DNA from: Lysinibacillus sp. PLM2
Lineage (GTDB): Bacteria > Bacillota > Bacilli > Bacillales_A > Planococcaceae
Assembly: GCA_023168345.1 (NCBI GenBank)
Contig: AP025689.1
Coordinates: forward strand, 236,001-300,000
Length of the DNA: 64,000 bases
Reading direction: 5' to 3'
Shown: positions 42,324 to 51,384 of the stretch, in pieces
Layout: the number at the start of each line of letters is the position of its first letter
How positions within the stretch are numbered: the first letter of the stretch is position 1
Notes under the pieces: model-generated
Database searches by the model: none
Seen by the model: only the letters and a program-made list of their open reading frames with translations
Told to the model about the DNA's origin: nothing
Made by a program: the position numbers and the translations under genes

Positions 42324-42526
42324 TAGAAGAAGGTGATAGTGATGCAAATATAGCGCATTATTGCCTTCATAAATTGCAAATATTACCTTCTATGTACTTA
42401 GCTTTATCTCAAAGCGATAAAGCATTTATTATTGCGTCTATACAAGTTAAAGTGGATGCAGAGAAAGAAGCGGACAGAAAAGCTAGGCAAAAAGCGAATA
42501 GTGGTAAACATCGTAAAAAACAGTAG
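41889..42526 (+). CDS. Frameshifted tail chaperone GT (XkdN extension)
   Basis: A -1 shift at 42314-42320 (join 41889-42320 and 42320-42526) fuses XkdN to 68 further residues beginning LIEEGDSDANIAHYCLHKLQ, with SQSDKAFIIASIQV and a basic tail, for a protein of 212 aa. YCLHKL and the QSDKAFI segment resemble the T part of tail chaperones in related phages. No independent start explains this frame, which is open over just this stretch. Confidence 0.85.
42314..42367 (+). promoter_or_regulatory. Programmed -1 frameshift site with stem-loop
   Basis: Slippery AAAAAAC at 42314-42320 in the A-AAA-AAC register; TAA follows at once. Nine nt downstream a bulged stem forms: AAGGTGATA (42330 on) with TATTGCCTT (ending 42367), and inner ATGC with GCAT. 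Heptamer, spacing and stem are canonical for -1 shifting. Confidence 0.85.
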
Positions 42527-42573
42527 AATGCAAATCTCCTTTTCTGTATATTTATGGGTAAGGGGGTTGTTTC

Positions 42574-43212
42574 ATGAAGAAAGTTCTTTGGATATTAGGG
42601 GTATTTGTGTTAATTCTAATTTCAAGTGCAACATACGCTTTTATGAATGCGGACAAATTAGGTGCAACACCAAGTGGTAAAATAGCAAAAGACGCTGAGA
42701 TACCTCTTGAAAAAGCAGAAAAAGTACTTGAAGTATTTCAACAAATTGGAATAGACGAATATACATCTTTGGTTCATGATGAATTGTTAGATAATGCAAA
42801 TGCTAAAGGTGAAAGTGGATACCGATTAAACACTAAGGATGCACAAAATGTAATTGTATATTTAGATTCTAAAAACACAGTAAATACTATTAAGTATGCT
42901 GATAATATATTGTATTCTGAGGGGTCCGTAAAAAGCCAATTAGATGACTTTGTATTAACGAATAATGAAATGACCAATTTACAATTGCAAGCAGAAGAAA
43001 CGATAAAAACTTTATTAAAATCCCCTTCAACCGCAAAATTTCCAAACATCCTTGATTGGAATATGTGGATAGAAGGAGATATAACGTATGTTCAAAGTTA
43101 TGTTGATGCGCAAAATGGGTTTGGCGCAGAACTGCGTTCAGAATTTCAATTGAAAATACAGGATGATACAATCATTTCTCTTATCTTTGATGGGAAGGAA
43201 TTTATTCAATAA
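42574..43212 (+). CDS. Secreted or membrane-anchored moron in tail operon
   Basis: 212 aa with an N-terminal membrane/signal segment (KKVLWILGVFVLILISSATY). The C-terminal half has TIKTLLKSPSTAKFPNILDW and QSYVDAQNGFGAELRSEFQL, a small extracytoplasmic domain I have seen in secreted Firmicute proteins; function unknown. It splits chaperone and tape-measure genes, where tail operons are normally contiguous. AAGGGGG before ATG; it ends with its own terminator. Possibly alters the lysogen surface (inference). Confidence 0.8.
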   Translation: MKKVLWILGVFVLILISSATYAFMNADKLGATPSGKIAKDAEIPLEKAEKVLEVFQQIGIDEYTSLVHDELLDNANAKGESGYRLNTKDAQNVIVYLDSKNTVNTIKYADNILYSEGSVKSQLDDFVLTNNEMTNLQLQAEETIKTLLKSPSTAKFPNILDWNMWIEGDITYVQSYVDAQNGFGAELRSEFQLKIQDDTIISLIFDGKEFIQ

Positions 43213-43213
43213 T

Positions 43214-43240
43214 AGTCACTCGTTGAGTGGCTTTTTATTT
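43214..43240 (+). terminator. Terminator of tail-operon moron
   Basis: AGTCACTC-GTT-GAGTGGCT followed by TTTTATTTTGC; differs from the hairpin at 35299 only in the loop and a tail base. Confidence 0.8.
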
Positions 43241-43252
43241 TGCAAAAAGGCG

Positions 43253-45298
43253 GTGAGAACAATAGCTACAATTAGAACCGCAATACAAATTAATGACATG
43301 ATGTCACAACAATTTCGTGCTATGAACATGGCTATGTCGACCGTCATTGACAGTTTTCAAACTTTACAAGATACTTCTGGCCATGCAATCGATGTATCAG
43401 CGCTTAATGCTGCACAACGTGAATTACAACAAGTTGAGTCAAATTTCAATCAATTTGAACAAGAAATACGACAAGCAGATGATGCACAACGACGTTTAAA
43501 TAAAGATATAGATTTAGGGTCAAAAATAACCAAGAGACTAGTTAGCGGTGTAATGGCGTTAACTGGTACTTATCTTGGTCTACAAGCAGTTGTAAATACT
43601 ATTAAACTATCTGATGAACTTACTAATACAACAGCTCGTTTAAATATGGTAAACGATGGGTTGCAAACAACTGCTGAAATGCAAGAAATGATTTTCCAAT
43701 CTGCTCAAAAATCCTTTGCGCCCTACAATGAAATGGCTGACTTAGTTGCAAAATTGGGTCTTAATGCCCCAGAGGCATTCGGTTCAAATGCGGAGGCGCT
43801 TGCATTTGCTGAATTGTTGAACAAACAATTCGCCATAGCAGGTACTAGTGCTGAGGGAGTTAGTGCAGCAACTCAGCAATTAATACAAGCTCTCGGTTCT
43901 GGCGTGCTTAGAGGTGAGGAATTAAATAGTATTTTTGAACAAGCTCCAAATATCATTAGATCAATCGCGGATTATTTGGAAGTGCCGATAGGTCAAATTC
44001 GTGAAATGGCTGCAGAAGGACAAATAACTGCAAGCATTGTGAAAGCGTCCATGTTTGATGCAGCGGAAGATATTAATAAACAATTTGAAAGCATGCCTAA
44101 AACATTTGCAAACATATGGACAGAGTTTCAAAATGATGCGCTAAAAGCTTTCGAACCAGTGTTACAACAGATTAGTGAAATTGCAAACAGTTCTGAGTTT
44201 CAGAACTTTGTAGATGGTGTCACTAACGTAATGTTTATTCTGGCAGATATCGTATCGTTCGCAATTGATGCAATATCAACATTCGGTTCATTTATGTATG
44301 ATAACTGGTCAATTTTAGGTCCGATTATCTTAGGTGTTGCAGGAGCGTTACTAACATATACAACGTATTTAGGTATTGCAAGAGTTGCAACAATGGCGTT
44401 GACAGCTGCCCAATGGGCGTTAGATGTAGCTATGTCAGCTAACCCAATTGGATTAATCATCGCTGGCTTAGTATTACTAATAGCTTTATTCTATGCAGCA
44501 ATTGGTGCAATCAATCAATTTACAGGCACATCTTTAAGTGCTACAGGAATAATCGTTGGAGCATTCATGACTGCAGGAGCTTTTATTGGTAACATCTTCT
44601 TTACGTTAATCAACTTTGTTATTGATATTTTTGTAGTCTTATGGAATTTCATAGCTGCATTCGCAAATTTCTTTGCAAATGTATTCACGGATCCAATTGG
44701 TGCGATTGCACGACTCTTTTTTGACCTAGTAGATACGGTATTATCATTACTACAAACTCTTGCTTCAGCTATTGATACAATTTTCGGCTCTAATTTAGCT
44801 GGATCTGTGCAAGGTTGGAGAGACGGATTAGATGGATGGGTAGATGATACGTTTGGCAAAGGAACCGAAGTCATGGCAGAAGTGAAATCTGAAGATTGGC
44901 ACTTGGGCCGGTTTGAGTACGGTGAAGCATGGGATTTCGGCTACAATTTAGGTGCAGGATTTGAAGACTCTATTACAAACTTTGATTTAAATAATATGCT
45001 AGGCTCTTACGGAAATAATGATTTTGGATCAATCCCGCAAAATTTAGAAGATATTGCAACAAATACAGGAGCAATGAAAGATTCAATTGATATTTCGACC
45101 GAAGATTTAAAATATCTAAGAGATTTGGCAGAACGTGAAGCGGTAAATCGTTACACAACAGCAGAAATTAGCATCGAGATGAATAACGAAAATCACATAA
45201 GTAGTGAAGCGGATGTTGATGGCATATTTGATAGATTTGCGGAAGCTGCCGAAGAAACAGCGGACATGATGGCAGAAGGCGGTGGGACAGATGTATAA
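43253..45298 (+). CDS. xkdO: Tail tape measure protein (XkdO-like)
   Basis: About 681 aa. The coiled N-terminus (residues 1-110) leads to the tape-measure domain, with YNEMADLVAKLGLNAPEAFG and SGVLRGEELNSIFEQAPNII. Several hydrophobic helices lie at about 375-540. It sets tail length and enters the host membrane. The start is odd: the expected start reads ATA GCT ACA ATT, with GGTGAG correctly placed upstream, where relatives would have ATG. GTG at 43253 is the nearest standard start but its ribosome site is poor. Confidence 0.92.
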   Translation: MRTIATIRTAIQINDMMSQQFRAMNMAMSTVIDSFQTLQDTSGHAIDVSALNAAQRELQQVESNFNQFEQEIRQADDAQRRLNKDIDLGSKITKRLVSGVMALTGTYLGLQAVVNTIKLSDELTNTTARLNMVNDGLQTTAEMQEMIFQSAQKSFAPYNEMADLVAKLGLNAPEAFGSNAEALAFAELLNKQFAIAGTSAEGVSAATQQLIQALGSGVLRGEELNSIFEQAPNIIRSIADYLEVPIGQIREMAAEGQITASIVKASMFDAAEDINKQFESMPKTFANIWTEFQNDALKAFEPVLQQISEIANSSEFQNFVDGVTNVMFILADIVSFAIDAISTFGSFMYDNWSILGPIILGVAGALLTYTTYLGIARVATMALTAAQWALDVAMSANPIGLIIAGLVLLIALFYAAIGAINQFTGTSLSATGIIVGAFMTAGAFIGNIFFTLINFVIDIFVVLWNFIAAFANFFANVFTDPIGAIARLFFDLVDTVLSLLQTLASAIDTIFGSNLAGSVQGWRDGLDGWVDDTFGKGTEVMAEVKSEDWHLGRFEYGEAWDFGYNLGAGFEDSITNFDLNNMLGSYGNNDFGSIPQNLEDIATNTGAMKDSIDISTEDLKYLRDLAEREAVNRYTTAEISIEMNNENHISSEADVDGIFDRFAEAAEETADMMAEGGGTDV

Positions 45299-45974
45299 CG
45301 TCTTTTTGGATGGTGTGCAGTTTCCTGTTGCACCGTCCAGTATGAAAACTAGAATACGTAATAAAAATAAAACCGTAACTTTAATTAATGAAGGAGAAGT
45401 CAATATTTTAAAACAACCTGGATTAACAGAGGTTGATACCAAATTGCTTCTCCCGAATGTTCGATATCCATTTGCTGTTTATCCAAACGGATTTCAACCA
45501 GCTGTTTATTATCTTAATAAACTCGAACAGTTAAAATTAAGTGAGCAACCATTTCCTTTTATTGTAAACCGTATGATGCCAAACGGAAAGTTATTGTTTG
45601 ATACCAATCTTTTAGTATCACTTGAAGATTATGATATTGAAGAAGATGCGGATGATGGTTTCGACATTGTTGTTACGATTAGTTTAAAGTTATTTCGCCC
45701 TTATGGTAACAAGCGTGTTGAAATAAAAAAAACAATAGCAGTTGCTAGTGCTACATCTACTACTACTAATCAAGTAACTGTCAAAAAAGAACGCGATACA
45801 TCAAGGAAGCAAACACCCAAAACACATACTGTCGTTCCAGATGATACGATGTGGGCAATTTGTAAAAGGTACTTTGGTACAGCAACAAAAGCAATAATCG
45901 ATGATTTAGCTAAAAAAAATAATATCGCTAATCCTAATTTGATTTATCCAGGGCAGGTGATAAAGATTGAATAA
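45291..45974 (+). CDS. xkdP: LysM tail protein XkdP
   Basis: About 227 aa. The N-terminal domain (MYNVFLDGVQFPVAPSSMKT) is followed by a Thr/Lys-rich linker and a C-terminal LysM (HTVVPDDTMWAICKRYFGTA, then IANPNLIYPGQVIKIE). Such proteins sit at the tail tip or baseplate and touch peptidoglycan. AAGGCGGTGGG before ATG; overlaps the tape measure by 8 bp. Confidence 0.92.
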   Translation: MYNVFLDGVQFPVAPSSMKTRIRNKNKTVTLINEGEVNILKQPGLTEVDTKLLLPNVRYPFAVYPNGFQPAVYYLNKLEQLKLSEQPFPFIVNRMMPNGKLLFDTNLLVSLEDYDIEEDADDGFDIVVTISLKLFRPYGNKRVEIKKTIAVASATSTTTNQVTVKKERDTSRKQTPKTHTVVPDDTMWAICKRYFGTATKAIIDDLAKKNNIANPNLIYPGQVIKIE

Positions 45975-46929
45975 AAGTAAGCTTTATATACTTTCTGGAA
46001 ATAGAGTGTTTGAATGTGCAGTAAAAGAAGGAATCGTTTGGGAAACTCATAGAAAAAATACTCCCGGTAAATTAACATTTGAAGTGCTTACTGGACAAGG
46101 ATTGGGTTTTCAAGAAGGCGACGCAGTTCGTTTTGATTATGATGGGAATAAAATATTCTTCGGCTTTATCTTTTCGAAAAAGCGTACTAGCAATCGAATG
46201 ATTAATGTTACTGCGTATGATCAATTACGATATTTCAAAAATAAAGAGACCTATGCTTATCGAAATAAAACGGCTGCTCAATTACTACAAATGATAGCTA
46301 GTGATTTCCGTCTTAATCTTGGCATTGTAGCAAACACAAAACATATTATTGCTCCGAGAGTTGAAGATAATCTAGAATTATTCACGATAATGGATAATGC
46401 ATTAATCGAGACGACCCAATTCACGGGAAATGTATACGTATTGTATGACGATTACGGGAACTTAAATCTACGTGATGCAAAAATGTTACAAACAGATTTA
46501 CTAATTGACGAAGATTCCGGGGAGACTTTTGAGTACACCACCTCGATTGATGAGAACACATACAACAAAATTAAATTAGTACGTGACAATCAGGAAACTG
46601 GTAAACGTGAAATCTTTATTTCTCAAGATAGTAATAACATTAATCGATGGGGTGTTTTGCAATATCATGACAAAGTAGAAGAAGGCGAAAATGGAAAAGC
46701 GAAAGCAGATGCTTTGTTAAGTCTTTACAATAGAAAATCTCGCAAACTACACATCAATAAAGTATTTGGTGATGTACGTATAAGAGGTGGTTCACAAGTA
46801 GCTGTAAAAATGTATTTGGGTGACTTATCAGTAGCAAACTTTATGATGGTTGATCGAGTAAAACATACCTTTAATGAATCTGATCATCGTATGGATTTAA
46901 GTTTGATTGGTGGTGATTTTGTTGCGTGA
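45967..46929 (+). CDS. xkdQ: Baseplate hub protein XkdQ
   Basis: 320 aa from a TTG overlapping the xkdP stop. VKEGIVWETHRKNTPGKLTF, then SKKRTSNRMINVTAYDQLRY. Family resembles the gp27/gpD hub. AGGTGAT upstream. Confidence 0.9.
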   Translation: MNKSKLYILSGNRVFECAVKEGIVWETHRKNTPGKLTFEVLTGQGLGFQEGDAVRFDYDGNKIFFGFIFSKKRTSNRMINVTAYDQLRYFKNKETYAYRNKTAAQLLQMIASDFRLNLGIVANTKHIIAPRVEDNLELFTIMDNALIETTQFTGNVYVLYDDYGNLNLRDAKMLQTDLLIDEDSGETFEYTTSIDENTYNKIKLVRDNQETGKREIFISQDSNNINRWGVLQYHDKVEEGENGKAKADALLSLYNRKSRKLHINKVFGDVRIRGGSQVAVKMYLGDLSVANFMMVDRVKHTFNESDHRMDLSLIGGDFVA

Positions 46930-47239
46930 TATGACTGATATTCTTAACGTCATAAAAAGAGTAGCTATAAATGCAGTTAACGCACAAGTACTGACCGATG
47001 TAGTTTATGGCACAGTCGTTTCTATCAATCCACTAAAAATACAAGTGCATCAAAGATTGGTGCTAGAAAAAGAGCATTTAAAGCTTACTAAAGCTGTTAA
47101 AGATTATTCTGTAGAAATGACAGTAAACGGCACAAAAAACACGTATACGGTCCACAATGATCTTAAAAATGGAGATAAAGTGACAATGGTTAGAGCTCAT
47201 GGCGGTCAACAATACATCATCATAGACAAGGAGGGATAG
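46922..47239 (+). CDS. xkdR: Baseplate protein XkdR (DUF2577)
   Basis: About 105 aa. A likely TTG start with GGTGGTGAT upstream; an ATG three codons later is an alternative. VVYGTVVSINPLKIQVHQRL is typical of DUF2577. Overlaps xkdQ by 8 bp. Confidence 0.86.
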   Translation: MRDMTDILNVIKRVAINAVNAQVLTDVVYGTVVSINPLKIQVHQRLVLEKEHLKLTKAVKDYSVEMTVNGTKNTYTVHNDLKNGDKVTMVRAHGGQQYIIIDKEG

Positions 47240-47240
47240 A

Positions 47241-47645
47241 ATGATTCCTCAGATTACAAACGATGGCCTAATAGCCGATTTTGAAGAGGTTATTGAACCA
47301 TCAAAAACTTACAAACTTGATACTGTAAGAAATCGCATTGTTGGCTTCGTAGATGAACTCGAAGCTGTTAGGCAAGCGATTTTTTTAATGCTCTCAACCG
47401 AAAGGTACGAATATATCATTTACTCATGGAATTATGGTGTTGAGTTCAAAGACTTAATAGGTCAACCAACAGCTTTTGTTGTAAGTGAAGTAAAACGTAG
47501 AATCAGAGAATGTTTATTGCAGGATGACCGAATAACTGAAGTTGATTCCTTTAAAGTAGAAACAAACAAAAATAAAGTACATGTTACCTTTGTTGCTCAT
47601 ACCATTTTTGGCGAAGTAGATACTGAAAGAGAGGTGGATTACTGA
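47241..47645 (+). CDS. xkdS: Baseplate protein XkdS (DUF2634, gp25-like)
   Basis: 134 aa. RNRIVGFVDELEAVRQAIFL and YEYIIYSWNYGVEFKDLIGQ mark the lysozyme-like gp25 fold of baseplate wedges. GGAGGG before ATG; stop overlaps xkdT. Confidence 0.9.
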   Translation: MIPQITNDGLIADFEEVIEPSKTYKLDTVRNRIVGFVDELEAVRQAIFLMLSTERYEYIIYSWNYGVEFKDLIGQPTAFVVSEVKRRIRECLLQDDRITEVDSFKVETNKNKVHVTFVAHTIFGEVDTEREVDY

Positions 47646-48736
47646 TGGCAGAACCACTTGATTTAAACACAACCTATGAGGATTTGATGGCTCAAAAATT
47701 AGCTGGAATTGATGATTCTCTCGATAAACGAGAAGGTAGCATTGTATTTAATGCTATAGCTGCTAATAGTTCCGAAACTGCTCAAATGCTTGTAACAATC
47801 GCAAACAACAATGATATGGTTTTTGCTGATACAGCACCCAGAGAATATCTAATTAGACGTGCAACAGAAAGAGGGCTTACTCCATACCCAGCAACAAAAA
47901 GTAAACGAAAAGGCATATTTAACATTAATGTACCTATCGGATCACGTTTTAGTTTAGATGAACTTAATTATGTTGTGATTGAACAAATTGCAGAGGGTGA
48001 ATTTATTCTCGAATGTGAAACTTACGGTAATATCGGTAACTTAGACTCAGGTGCCTTAATTCCGATTGAATACATCAATGGTTTAACGAGTGCTGAGTTA
48101 ACGGATGTGCTGATTCCAGGTGAAGATGAAGAGGACACTGAGGACTTTCGTAGACGATATTTTAATAGCTTTCAATCCGTTGCTTATGGTGGTAATAGAG
48201 CCGACTATAAAGCGAAGGTTGGTGCATTAGATGGCGTGGGTGGAGTACGTGTTTATCGTGCTAAATACGGTGCTGGTACAGTCGGTTTAACAATCATCAA
48301 CTCACAATTCGAAAAACCTTCACAAACCTTAATAAATTCCATTCAAGAAGCTGTAGATCCACTAGGCATGCAGGGTGAAGGTGTAGGAATTGCACCAATC
48401 GACCACATTGTCACTGTTTCAGGAGTTAATGAAACGCCAATCGATATCACTCTCAACATTACTTATCAGAGTGGTTGGACTTGGCCAGACATTGAAACAA
48501 ATGTACTTCAAGTCATTGATGACTACTTTTTAGAATTAGCAGCTGAGATATGGGCAAAGGCGCAAACATATGAAGAAGATCATGCAGGTATAATCGTACG
48601 CATTTCTCAAATAGAAACGCGATTGCTAGGTGTAGCTGGTGTTATCGATATTGCAAATACAATGCTAAACGGTGGAACATCAAATATCGAATTAGACAAA
48701 GAAGCTATACCGAAACGTGGTGTTGTAATTGGCTAG
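47645..48736 (+). CDS. xkdT: Baseplate J-like protein XkdT
   Basis: 363 aa. DLMAQKLAGIDDSLDKREGS and EDTEDFRRRYFNSFQSVAYG, GNRADYKAKVGALDGVGGVR are baseplate J hallmarks. It forms the wedge ring. TGATG overlap with xkdS. Confidence 0.94.
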   Translation: MAEPLDLNTTYEDLMAQKLAGIDDSLDKREGSIVFNAIAANSSETAQMLVTIANNNDMVFADTAPREYLIRRATERGLTPYPATKSKRKGIFNINVPIGSRFSLDELNYVVIEQIAEGEFILECETYGNIGNLDSGALIPIEYINGLTSAELTDVLIPGEDEEDTEDFRRRYFNSFQSVAYGGNRADYKAKVGALDGVGGVRVYRAKYGAGTVGLTIINSQFEKPSQTLINSIQEAVDPLGMQGEGVGIAPIDHIVTVSGVNETPIDITLNITYQSGWTWPDIETNVLQVIDDYFLELAAEIWAKAQTYEEDHAGIIVRISQIETRLLGVAGVIDIANTMLNGGTSNIELDKEAIPKRGVVIG

Positions 48737-49274
48737 AGAGGCTAATCTATTAAACTACTTACCTCCCGTATTACATGAAGTGAAGGAAATCGTGGAAATT
48801 GCAAATGTTGAGAAACAGCCAATTGAAAGAACATGGCAAGCAATAGAAGACAGCTTTAATAATAGTTTTATATTAACAGCTACTGAAGAAGGTCTTTCGC
48901 GAAGAGAAAAAAGTTTAAATATCAAAGTGCCCGCAACCGACACAATCGAAACGCGTAGATTCCGACTGTTAACTAGGTACCAGGAACAGGCGCCATACAC
49001 TAAAACCGTATTAGATCAACTACTAGATAGTTTGTTAGGTGAAGGTCGTTATGAACTAATCAGAGATGCAGCCGCCAAAAGAATTACAGTAAAACTTGAA
49101 TTAACCGTAAAAGGTCAATTTGATGCAGTATATATCATGTTAGAACGGATCACTCCACAAAACATGATTTTGACAGTTGAACTTCGTTATAACCAACATA
49201 GTAAACTAGCTCAATTCACACATACTCAATTAGCAGCATTCACACATAAGCAATTAAGAGAGGACGTGATTTAA
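48729..49274 (+). CDS. xkdU: Baseplate/tail protein XkdU (YmfQ/DUF2313-like)
   Basis: 181 aa from TTG overlapping xkdT. YLPPVLHEVKEIVEIANVEK, then a PATDTIETRRFRLLTRYQEQ region. Ends with the repeat-like AQFTHTQLAAFTHKQL. Links baseplate to fibre. Stop overlaps the fibre gene. Confidence 0.88.
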   Translation: MAREANLLNYLPPVLHEVKEIVEIANVEKQPIERTWQAIEDSFNNSFILTATEEGLSRREKSLNIKVPATDTIETRRFRLLTRYQEQAPYTKTVLDQLLDSLLGEGRYELIRDAAAKRITVKLELTVKGQFDAVYIMLERITPQNMILTVELRYNQHSKLAQFTHTQLAAFTHKQLREDVI

Positions 49275-50617
49275 TGGCTGCAACAAATACACCCAATTAC
49301 AATTTAATAAAACCTGGTGTTGAAGACTTTTATGATGTCACACAGTTTAACCAAAATGCGGAAATTATAGATGCTGCATTAAAAGAGTTACAACAATCCT
49401 CTACTCATGATTTAGGATATAGAGGGACAGCTGTTGATGAAGCTGCAGGTATTGGACCAACGCAGGATATTAGCAACTATCCGCTTGGTTACAGCTACTT
49501 CTACACTGATACGGCTGATTGGGGTATATTCTTAAATATGCAAGATTTCAATACACTTGTAGATATTCTAATGGTTGAAACGGTTAAGACGGAATTTGAA
49601 AACACGATAACAGCGGTACAAAAAATTACGCGATATAAACGAGCAGAAAATAACCAAACAGAGGTTGTTTCGCTTTATAAAAGATCATGGTTAACTGAAG
49701 ACTCCTATAATGGTTGGAGTAATGCTTTAGAACTGGTTAATCGTAAAGATTTGACAGCGTTAGATTCTAAAGTTAATGAACACTTGGCAGAAGTTGGGCA
49801 ATTATCAGACTTACAAACATCTGATAAAACAACAATAGTAAATGCAATTAATGAGGTTTTTCAAGCTGGCAATAACGTGAAGAGTGAAGTAGTGACAGCG
49901 TTATTGTCTATCGATCCGTCACTATCGATTACACAAAATTCCACCTGGTCAGAAATTGAAGCTGCTATTTTAGAGGTACAAACTGGTGTTGATACAACAG
50001 ATGCAACAGCAACTGCAGCACAAATATTAAATGGCGCAACAGCTTATGTTAAAGGTCGAAAGATAACTGGTACGATTCCAAGTAAAGGCGCCGCCACAAT
50101 TAAACCTGGTAGAACAAACCAAACAATTGCAGCCAATCAATTCTTGAGTGGAACACAAACTATTTTAGGTGATTCGGAACTACTAGCAGCAAATATTCGA
50201 AAAGGTATTAGTATTTTTGACGTATTAGGGACACTTGATGTAGAAAGTTTAGGCGGTATGAACTACGCAAGTGGAAACAGCACTAGTGGGAGTATAGCAC
50301 CTTATCCAACATACGCTGACGGTGACACAGCTAATTTTTCCTTTCGTAAATTAACAGTTAGTGGACTTAGTTTTAGACCAAAAACCATCATAATTAGAAA
50401 ACCTGCAGATAACGAGTTTAGTATTTATTCAGAAAAAGGGCTTGGCACCTATACGAATCCAGTATTTATGCGTATAGTTTCATTTGACTTAGATCAAAGT
50501 ACATCAACAGAAACATTAATGTTTAGGCCGGACACAAATTTTTACATTACAGATAACGGTTTTGTGTTCCCGGTAAGGGAATCAAATCATGTTTATTCAT
50601 GGGAAGCGTGGGGATAA
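49274..50617 (+). CDS. Tail fibre / receptor-binding protein
   Basis: 447 aa. N-terminal PNYNLIKPGVEDFYDVTQFN anchors to the baseplate. A middle stretch (SDLQTSDKTTIVNAINEVFQ) and an AAQILNGATAYVKGRKITGT segment are common in Firmicute tail fibres. The C-terminal 120 residues, the likely host-binding head, show no family I recognise. GAGGACGTG before ATG. Confidence 0.86.
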   Translation: MAATNTPNYNLIKPGVEDFYDVTQFNQNAEIIDAALKELQQSSTHDLGYRGTAVDEAAGIGPTQDISNYPLGYSYFYTDTADWGIFLNMQDFNTLVDILMVETVKTEFENTITAVQKITRYKRAENNQTEVVSLYKRSWLTEDSYNGWSNALELVNRKDLTALDSKVNEHLAEVGQLSDLQTSDKTTIVNAINEVFQAGNNVKSEVVTALLSIDPSLSITQNSTWSEIEAAILEVQTGVDTTDATATAAQILNGATAYVKGRKITGTIPSKGAATIKPGRTNQTIAANQFLSGTQTILGDSELLAANIRKGISIFDVLGTLDVESLGGMNYASGNSTSGSIAPYPTYADGDTANFSFRKLTVSGLSFRPKTIIIRKPADNEFSIYSEKGLGTYTNPVFMRIVSFDLDQSTSTETLMFRPDTNFYITDNGFVFPVRESNHVYSWEAWG

Positions 50618-50618
50618 T

Positions 50619-51077
50619 ATGGAAATTGGTAGAAGAGTATATTATGACGTAGCAACCGGGAATTTTATTCTTGATACCGGGGAACGTGCGGGACTTGTGG
50701 TGGTGACAACAATCGATCAGGATATCTCAACCTTCAAAGAACTTTCAGAGCGAAATCGAGAATCCTTTGATGTAATTGAACTTGAGTACGGTCAATTAAC
50801 TCAGGATTTTATGGAAAGTACGAGCATACATGTCAACTTAGAAAAACTATCAACTTTAACAGCTGGGGAAGAATGGAAAGCAATTGAATTTAGTTACCCA
50901 GATCCCAACATTCCGCCTGATGAACAAGAACCAATCTATATAGCACCGCTAAGCGAAAAAGTAACCAAACTTGAACAAGAAAATATATTGTTAAAAGCAC
51001 AAAATCAAGCTTTAACTGATAGAACGGACTTTCATGAGGATGTACTGACAGAAATTATTCTGACGATAAATCCATGA
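50619..51077 (+). CDS. Fibre-associated protein with C-terminal coil
   Basis: About 152 aa. MEIGRRVYYDVATGNFILDT; the last 45 residues are a coiled coil (LSEKVTKLEQENILLKAQNQ). Typical companion gene after tail fibres in PBSX-like phages. GTGGGGAT before ATG. Confidence 0.75.
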   Translation: MEIGRRVYYDVATGNFILDTGERAGLVVVTTIDQDISTFKELSERNRESFDVIELEYGQLTQDFMESTSIHVNLEKLSTLTAGEEWKAIEFSYPDPNIPPDEQEPIYIAPLSEKVTKLEQENILLKAQNQALTDRTDFHEDVLTEIILTINP

Positions 51078-51130
51078 TGATTCGTTCTTTTTTATACAAA
51101 ATTTTAATCAAACTATTAGGAGATGACGAT

Positions 51131-51280
51131 ATGATGGCATTATTATTGGCGCAACGTGTAATTTTAGCGAAATTGGAATTTGAAGCAGTACCGAATAGCT
51201 TAAAACCCCAAGTTTATGAGGACTTAAAAGATAGTGGTGTCGACTTTTTAGCTGGTGATTATACTCCACCTACTGTTTAA
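51131..51280 (+). CDS. Short phage tail-module protein, 49 aa
   Basis: MMALLLAQRVILAKLEFEAV, then PNSLKPQVYEDLKDSGVDFL. This short type follows fibre genes in many Firmicute phages. AGGAGATGACGAT places a ribosome site 7 nt before this ATG; an ATG 57 bp upstream is possible but less likely. Confidence 0.7.
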   Translation: MMALLLAQRVILAKLEFEAVPNSLKPQVYEDLKDSGVDFLAGDYTPPTV

Positions 51281-51310
51281 TTAATTTACCTAAATTACCC
51301 TCAAAAAAGT

Positions 51311-51366
51311 TTGACAATCATAATATCGTTGTGTATATTGATATTAACATCGTTGTTAACAATGAT
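51311..51366 (+). promoter_or_regulatory. Strong promoter with palindromic operator (DUF1413 gene)
   Basis: TTGACA (51311-51316), 17 bp, TATATT (51334-51339). ATCGTTGTTAACAATGAT (51349-51366) is a near-perfect palindrome covering the expected start of transcription, and a half-site ATCGTTGT lies between -35 and -10. A repressor clearly could act here; its identity is unknown. Confidence 0.75.
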
Positions 51367-51384
51367 ATTTAAAGGGGGATAAAA

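Noticed and set aside
44200-44874. ORFs antisense to the tape measure gene
   Set aside because: Shadows without ribosome sites, in a region of clear coding on the plus strand.
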